Made by a program: the position numbers and the translations under genes | Shown here: in pieces, positions 5,942 to 8,748 of the stretch | How positions within the stretch are numbered: position 1 is the first letter of the stretch | Layout of the letters: the number at the start of each line of letters is the position of its first letter | Assembly: GCA_964596105.1 (NCBI GenBank) | Contig: CAZQRT010000057.1 | Location: 1-8,748, forward strand | Direction: 5' to 3' | DNA: 8,748 bases | Source: CAJUOR01 sp964596105 | Lineage (GTDB): Bacteria > Bacillota_I > Bacilli_A > Erysipelotrichales > Coprobacillaceae | The notes under the pieces: model-generated | What the model saw: only the letters and a program-made list of their open reading frames with translations | Databases searched by the model: none | What the model was told of the DNA's origin: nothing

Positions 5942-7216
5942 GTGACAGAAGAAGTCATTAAAATCGCAGGCGGACATGAATTATCCGGGACCGTGCGCAT
6001 CAGTGCCGCTAAAAACGCCACCGTTGCTCTCATTCCCGCCACCGTGCTGGCGGAAGGGGTCGTCACCATCTTCGGAGTTCCCAATATCGCCGATGTCGAT
6101 GCCTTGAGTGAACTGTTAAGAGATTTAAACCTGGAAGTTAAGAATTTCTCTGATCATATTATCGTGGATACGGCGCAAATTCAAAATGTCGCCTTGACAA
6201 GCCCGACAGTGGGAAAACTTAGGGCCAGCTATTATTTTATGGGGGCTCTTTTAGGCCGCTTTAAAGAGGTCACGATGCGCATGCCCGGGGGCTGCGATTT
6301 CGGGCCAAGGCCGATCGATCTGCATTTGAAGGGATTTCGGGCTTTGGGCGCGAAGATTGATTATGATGAAGAGCATCAGCTCTTTCATATTTACGCGCAT
6401 GATTTAAGAGGGACGCGCATCAACCTGGACTTCGCGAGTGTCGGCGCCACCATTAATATCATGCTGGCGGCGGTCAAGGCGCGGGGGAGAACCATCATCG
6501 AAAACGTCGCCAAAGAGCCGGAGATCATCGATGTCGCCAACCTGCTGACAAAAATGGGAGCCCGCATCCGCGGGGCCGGAACGGATACCATCACGATTGA
6601 CGGGGTGAGCGATCTGCACGGCTGCTATCATGAGATCATCCCGGACCGCATAGAAGCCGGAACTTTTCTGATTATTGCCGCCGCGATCGGGCGCAAGGTC
6701 ATCGTGGACAACATCATCCCGCAGCATCTAGATGCCCTGATTTCCAAACTGGAGGAGATGGGCGTGCAGATGGAGCAGGTGGGGGACAGCATCATCGTCT
6801 ATGGTAAATCTCATCCTTTGAAAGCCGTGGATATTAAAACCCAGATCTATCCCGGCCTGGCCACGGATCTGCAGCAGCCGATGACGACGCTTTTAACCCA
6901 GGCGCACGGAGTCAGCCATATTCGTGAAACCATCTATCAGACGCGCTTCAAGCAGTGTGATGAATTGAATAAAATGGGGGCGAACTGCTGTGTGCAGGCC
7001 CCGGTCGCGACCATCAAGGGCCCGACCAGATTAACGGGCACGGATGTCAACGCGACGGATTTACGCTGCGGAGCGGCGATGATCATCGCCGGCTTAATCG
7101 GAGAGGGTGTCACGACGATTCATAATGTCTACCATATCGACCGCGGTTATGACGGGATTGAGGGCAAGCTGATCGCGCTGGGAGCTAATATCTGGCGCGA
7201 GATCGAGGATGAATAA
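5942..7216 (+). CDS. murA: UDP-N-acetylglucosamine 1-carboxyvinyltransferase, MurZ (MurA2) type
   Basis: First committed step of peptidoglycan synthesis: transfers enolpyruvate from PEP to UDP-N-acetylglucosamine in the cytosol. The 424-residue length is typical. The catalytic residues are in place: Lys24-Asn25 in A-A-K-N, Cys118 in the P-G-G-C-D loop (the PEP-binding and fosfomycin-target cysteine), Asp309 in P-G-L-A-T-D-L-Q-Q-P (general base) and Arg401 in H-I-D-R-G-Y. A-S-V-G-A-T-I-N-I-M-L-A-A (165-177) and A-K-E-P-E-I-I-D (190-197) are family blocks. It reads closest to Bacillus MurAB/MurZ, and fba-murZ neighbourhood is also known in Bacillus, so this is probably the second of two paralogues; the other copy is not in the window. 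GTG start with AGAGGA (5925-5930) 11 nt upstream, slightly long. Cysteine at 118 predicts fosfomycin sensitivity. Confidence 0.95.
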   Translation: MTEEVIKIAGGHELSGTVRISAAKNATVALIPATVLAEGVVTIFGVPNIADVDALSELLRDLNLEVKNFSDHIIVDTAQIQNVALTSPTVGKLRASYYFMGALLGRFKEVTMRMPGGCDFGPRPIDLHLKGFRALGAKIDYDEEHQLFHIYAHDLRGTRINLDFASVGATINIMLAAVKARGRTIIENVAKEPEIIDVANLLTKMGARIRGAGTDTITIDGVSDLHGCYHEIIPDRIEAGTFLIIAAAIGRKVIVDNIIPQHLDALISKLEEMGVQMEQVGDSIIVYGKSHPLKAVDIKTQIYPGLATDLQQPMTTLLTQAHGVSHIRETIYQTRFKQCDELNKMGANCCVQAPVATIKGPTRLTGTDVNATDLRCGAAMIIAGLIGEGVTTIHNVYHIDRGYDGIEGKLIALGANIWREIEDE

Positions 7217-7246
7217 TAATTTGTTTTTTGAGTTAAAAGAAAAAAT

Positions 7247-7276
7247 AATGCTAAGCCTGAGGCTTGGCATTTTTTT
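7247..7276 (+). terminator. Terminator of murA
   Basis: An 11-bp stem (7247-7257 with 7261-7271, one G-U pair) with a TGA loop is followed by a T-run to 7276. It starts about 30 nt after the murA stop. Confidence 0.92.
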
Positions 7277-7279
7277 ATG

Positions 7280-7690
7280 ACTGTATAAACAATTTATGAT
7301 GACATACAAAAAGGATGACTGATTTAAAAAGGCGAGCGCGGCTCAAACCACATTGAACGTCTCAAGTACCCGTGGAATGGCGCCGCGCTCAAGTTCAGAG
7401 CATGGATGAGCCAATGAATTCCTTTCCACCTGTTTAATAGAATACAATAAGGCCCTTGCTCTTTATCATTGTACGGATTCTGTTTTTGAAATGCAGCCTT
7501 CTTTAGGCAAAATCAATCAAATTCTCATCCTTGCATCCTTTGTCAGAGTGTTGTCAATATTGATGATGCCGGTTTTGGATCACGAAGCGCTCTTCAAAAA
7601 CCTTGGATCGCCAGCCGAAAAACATCAGTACATTCCGCCGCTGTCTTGAGATGATTCGCGGAAACACAACTTACAGTTTTTTGGGAAAAA
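7280..7690. other. Long intergenic stretch with broken coding-like fragments; possible decayed gene
   Basis: No intact gene with a start and ribosome binding site is seen across about 410 nt. On the minus strand, fragments in different frames read like protein: one starts with ATG at 7695 overlapping the HAD stop (ATGA) and runs 33 codons, and another ends in E-R-G-A-I-P-R-V-L-E-T-F-N-V-V before a stop near 7347. They would need several frameshifts and a stop read-through to join. On the plus strand an opposing frame (7410-7646) is open for 79 codons but has no initiation site near its beginning (first ATG at 7491). I recognise neither. Fragments of this length can occur by chance. A degraded gene is the likeliest reading, but the strand is uncertain. 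Confidence 0.35.
7334..7390 (+). repeat. Long imperfect inverted repeat
   Basis: GAGCGCGGC (7334-7342) is exactly complementary to GCCGCGCTC (7382-7390). Inside it CCAC (7348-7351) can pair with GTGG (7372-7375) and TTGA (7353-7356) with TCAA (7362-7365), leaving a 5-nt loop. There is no T-run on either strand, so it is not an intrinsic terminator. It may be a structured RNA, a protein-binding palindrome or the remains of a mobile element end. Function unknown. Confidence 0.55.
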
Positions 7691-7691
7691 G

Positions 7692-8528
7692 TCATTCTTG
7701 TTTTACATTCATATAGTCTGGAAGCACAAATTTTTCAATCACTTCCGCAATCGCGCTTTCGTCATTGGTCGCTTCCGTAATATAATCGCATAATGGTTTC
7801 ATATCCTCAACGGTATTTTGAACACCGACACCAAGGCCGGCGGCCTGGATCATGGAAAGGTCATTGAAGTTATCTCCGATGGCGATCGTTTCTTCCACTT
7901 TCACATCCAGAAGCTTTGCCAGAGACAGCAGCCCCGCGCCTTTGTTGACGCCTTTGTGGTTAAACTCAATGTACCGGTTTGCGGAAAAGCTGACATCGAT
8001 ACCCTGGGTAATGTCTTTCAAGTCCTCCTCGATTTGCTTCAGATAGGAATAATCTGTGTTCATATAAAGCACCTTGACGATCTCCTGTCCGGTGAGAAAA
8101 TCGAGGTTCGTATCAAAAATCTCTTTGACTTCCATTCGTCCGGCCAGATAGTCGATTTCTTCCTGCCAGTAGCGGTAGGCGTACACCATATCTTTCGTGT
8201 AGACATGAATGCACACATTGTATTGCAGCCCGCGGCGGTACAGTTCTTCCGCCAGGGAAAATGGGATGCCCTCAAAATGCAGAAGCCGGTTTCCCTTGTT
8301 CTCCGTTACCGCGCCGCCATTGTAGGAGATCACATACTCGTCCTCTTTATCCAGCAGTCCCAACTGTGCCAGCGTATCGTCGACAGAATTATACCCACGC
8401 CCGGTAGCGGGAACGAACTTCACCCCCAATGCGCAAGCCTTCTTGATCGCCTCAATATTTCTATCGGAAATGGTCCTGTCCATGCTTAACAGTGTTTCAT
8501 CCAAATCGCAGACAATGATTTTGTACAT
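7692..8528 (-). CDS. Cof-type HAD-IIB family phosphatase
   Basis: Cytosolic haloacid-dehalogenase-superfamily hydrolase that probably dephosphorylates sugar phosphates or related metabolites; 278 residues, the normal size for the Cof/YidA group. Motif I is D-L-D-E-T-L with nucleophile Asp8 and acid/base Asp10. Motif II is the threonine of A-T-G-R (41-44). Motif III is Lys196 in H-K-G-V-N-K-G. Motif IV is G-D-N-F-N-D (218-223) with Asp219 and Asp223 binding magnesium. The type IIB cap lies between motifs II and III (about 85-185). The start is ATG 8528, with GGAGG (8541-8537) 8 nt upstream; an upstream in-frame extension to 8600 overlaps the previous gene and is rejected. It starts 13 nt after the acetyltransferase, so the two are co-transcribed. 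No terminator is seen after it. The substrate cannot be inferred. Confidence 0.92.
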   Translation of the reverse strand: MYKIIVCDLDETLLSMDRTISDRNIEAIKKACALGVKFVPATGRGYNSVDDTLAQLGLLDKEDEYVISYNGGAVTENKGNRLLHFEGIPFSLAEELYRRGLQYNVCIHVYTKDMVYAYRYWQEEIDYLAGRMEVKEIFDTNLDFLTGQEIVKVLYMNTDYSYLKQIEEDLKDITQGIDVSFSANRYIEFNHKGVNKGAGLLSLAKLLDVKVEETIAIGDNFNDLSMIQAAGLGVGVQNTVEDMKPLCDYITEATNDESAIAEVIEKFVLPDYMNVKQE

Positions 8529-8541
8529 ATTATTTTCCTCC

Positions 8542-8748
8542 TTACTCCCAGACATCCAGCCGCTCATCACGGAAAAAGAATGTCTTGTCTTTCTCGCCAA
8601 TTTCCCGTATTACCCGGCAAGGAACCCCGTAGGCCACAACATCAGCGGGTATATCTTTGGTGACTACGGCCCCCGCGCCGATGACGGTATTATCTCCCAC
8701 GGTCACGCCGGGCATAAACAGCGCCCCGGCCCCGATCCACACGTTTCG
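8542..8748 (-). CDS. Hexapeptide-repeat sugar O-acetyltransferase (maltose/galactoside acetyltransferase type), C-terminal fragment
   Basis: Partial gene entering from the right edge; the last 68 residues are visible. They form left-handed beta-helix hexapeptide turns (W-I-G-A-G-A, V-T-V-G-D-N-T-V-I-G-A-G-A-V-V) followed by the family ending V-T-K-D-I-P-A-D-V-V-A-Y-G-V-P-C-R-V-I-R-E-I. This is the C-terminus of acetyl-CoA-dependent acyltransferases of the LbH MAT/GAT group; the tail with F-F-R-D-E-R resembles maltose O-acetyltransferases. G-V-P replaces the commoner G-N-P. The active-site histidine and acceptor-site residues are outside the window, so a serine acetyltransferase-like or antibiotic acetyltransferase member cannot be wholly excluded. 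It is upstream of, and probably in an operon with, the HAD phosphatase, which fits a small sugar-modifying unit. Confidence 0.85.
   Translation of the reverse strand, partial: RNVWIGAGALFMPGVTVGDNTVIGAGAVVTKDIPADVVAYGVPCRVIREIGEKDKTFFFRDERLDVWE

Noticed and set aside
7410..7649. Plus-strand open frame as a real small gene
   Set aside because: It has no start codon or ribosome binding site near its beginning, an in-frame stop just upstream, and no family I recognise; kept only as part of the decayed-region finding.
7818..8489. Plus-strand 223-codon open frame
   Set aside because: It is a shadow of the minus-strand HAD gene, which carries all four HAD motifs.
8529..8600. Extended start of the HAD phosphatase upstream of ATG 8528
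   Set aside because: It overlaps the end of the acetyltransferase and has no family similarity; ATG 8528 has an ideal ribosome binding site and begins directly with the M-Y-K-I-I-V-C-D-L-D motif.
1..8748. CRISPR array, tRNA/rRNA genes, insertion sequence or prophage
   Set aside because: No regularly spaced repeats, no cloverleaf or rRNA-like segments, and no intact transposase or phage gene were seen.

Overview
The window looks like chromosomal DNA of a low- to mid-GC Bacillota (Firmicutes), probably a gut-type lineage such as Erysipelotrichia. This rests on strong AGGAGG-type ribosome binding sites, a leader-controlled infC-rpmI-rplT operon, a second-type MurA (MurZ-like) next to fba as in Bacillus, and pairing of an M42 with an M14 peptidase. 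The taxonomic call is inference; no rRNA or species-specific marker is present. Most of the window is ordinary housekeeping sequence.

Layout. Positions 1-191 (minus) hold the start of an RsmB/NOP-type RNA cytosine methyltransferase, cut by the window edge. Divergent from it, a good promoter (222-251) drives a structured leader of about 150 nt with an intrinsic terminator (345-376), followed by infC-rpmI-rplT (410-1538). infC appears to start at AUC, a rare start codon typical of this gene. A terminator overlaps the rplT stop. A second promoter (1584-1612) starts a three-gene operon: a small all-alpha protein with weak dUTPase_2 resemblance, an M42 aminopeptidase and an M14 zinc carboxypeptidase (overlapping ATGA). 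It ends at a strong terminator facing the terminator of fba.

Positions 4910-5776 (minus) encode class II fructose-bisphosphate aldolase; murA (MurZ type) runs divergently at 5942-7216 from a compact intergenic region with a promoter for each. After the murA terminator, 7280-7690 holds no intact gene: it has a long imperfect inverted repeat and conflicting broken coding-like stretches on both strands, probably a decayed gene. The right end (minus) is a two-gene unit: the C-terminus of a hexapeptide-repeat sugar O-acetyltransferase (cut by the window edge) followed by a Cof-type HAD phosphatase.

Functionally the genes cover translation (IF3, L35, L20, rRNA methylation), intracellular peptide turnover (M42 and M14), glycolysis (Fba) and peptidoglycan precursor synthesis (MurA). 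I do not see a convincing undescribed defence, mobile or biosynthetic system. The best leads are the attenuator leader with the AUC start, the degenerate dUTPase-like protein in the peptidase operon, and the decayed and palindromic region at 7280-7690.
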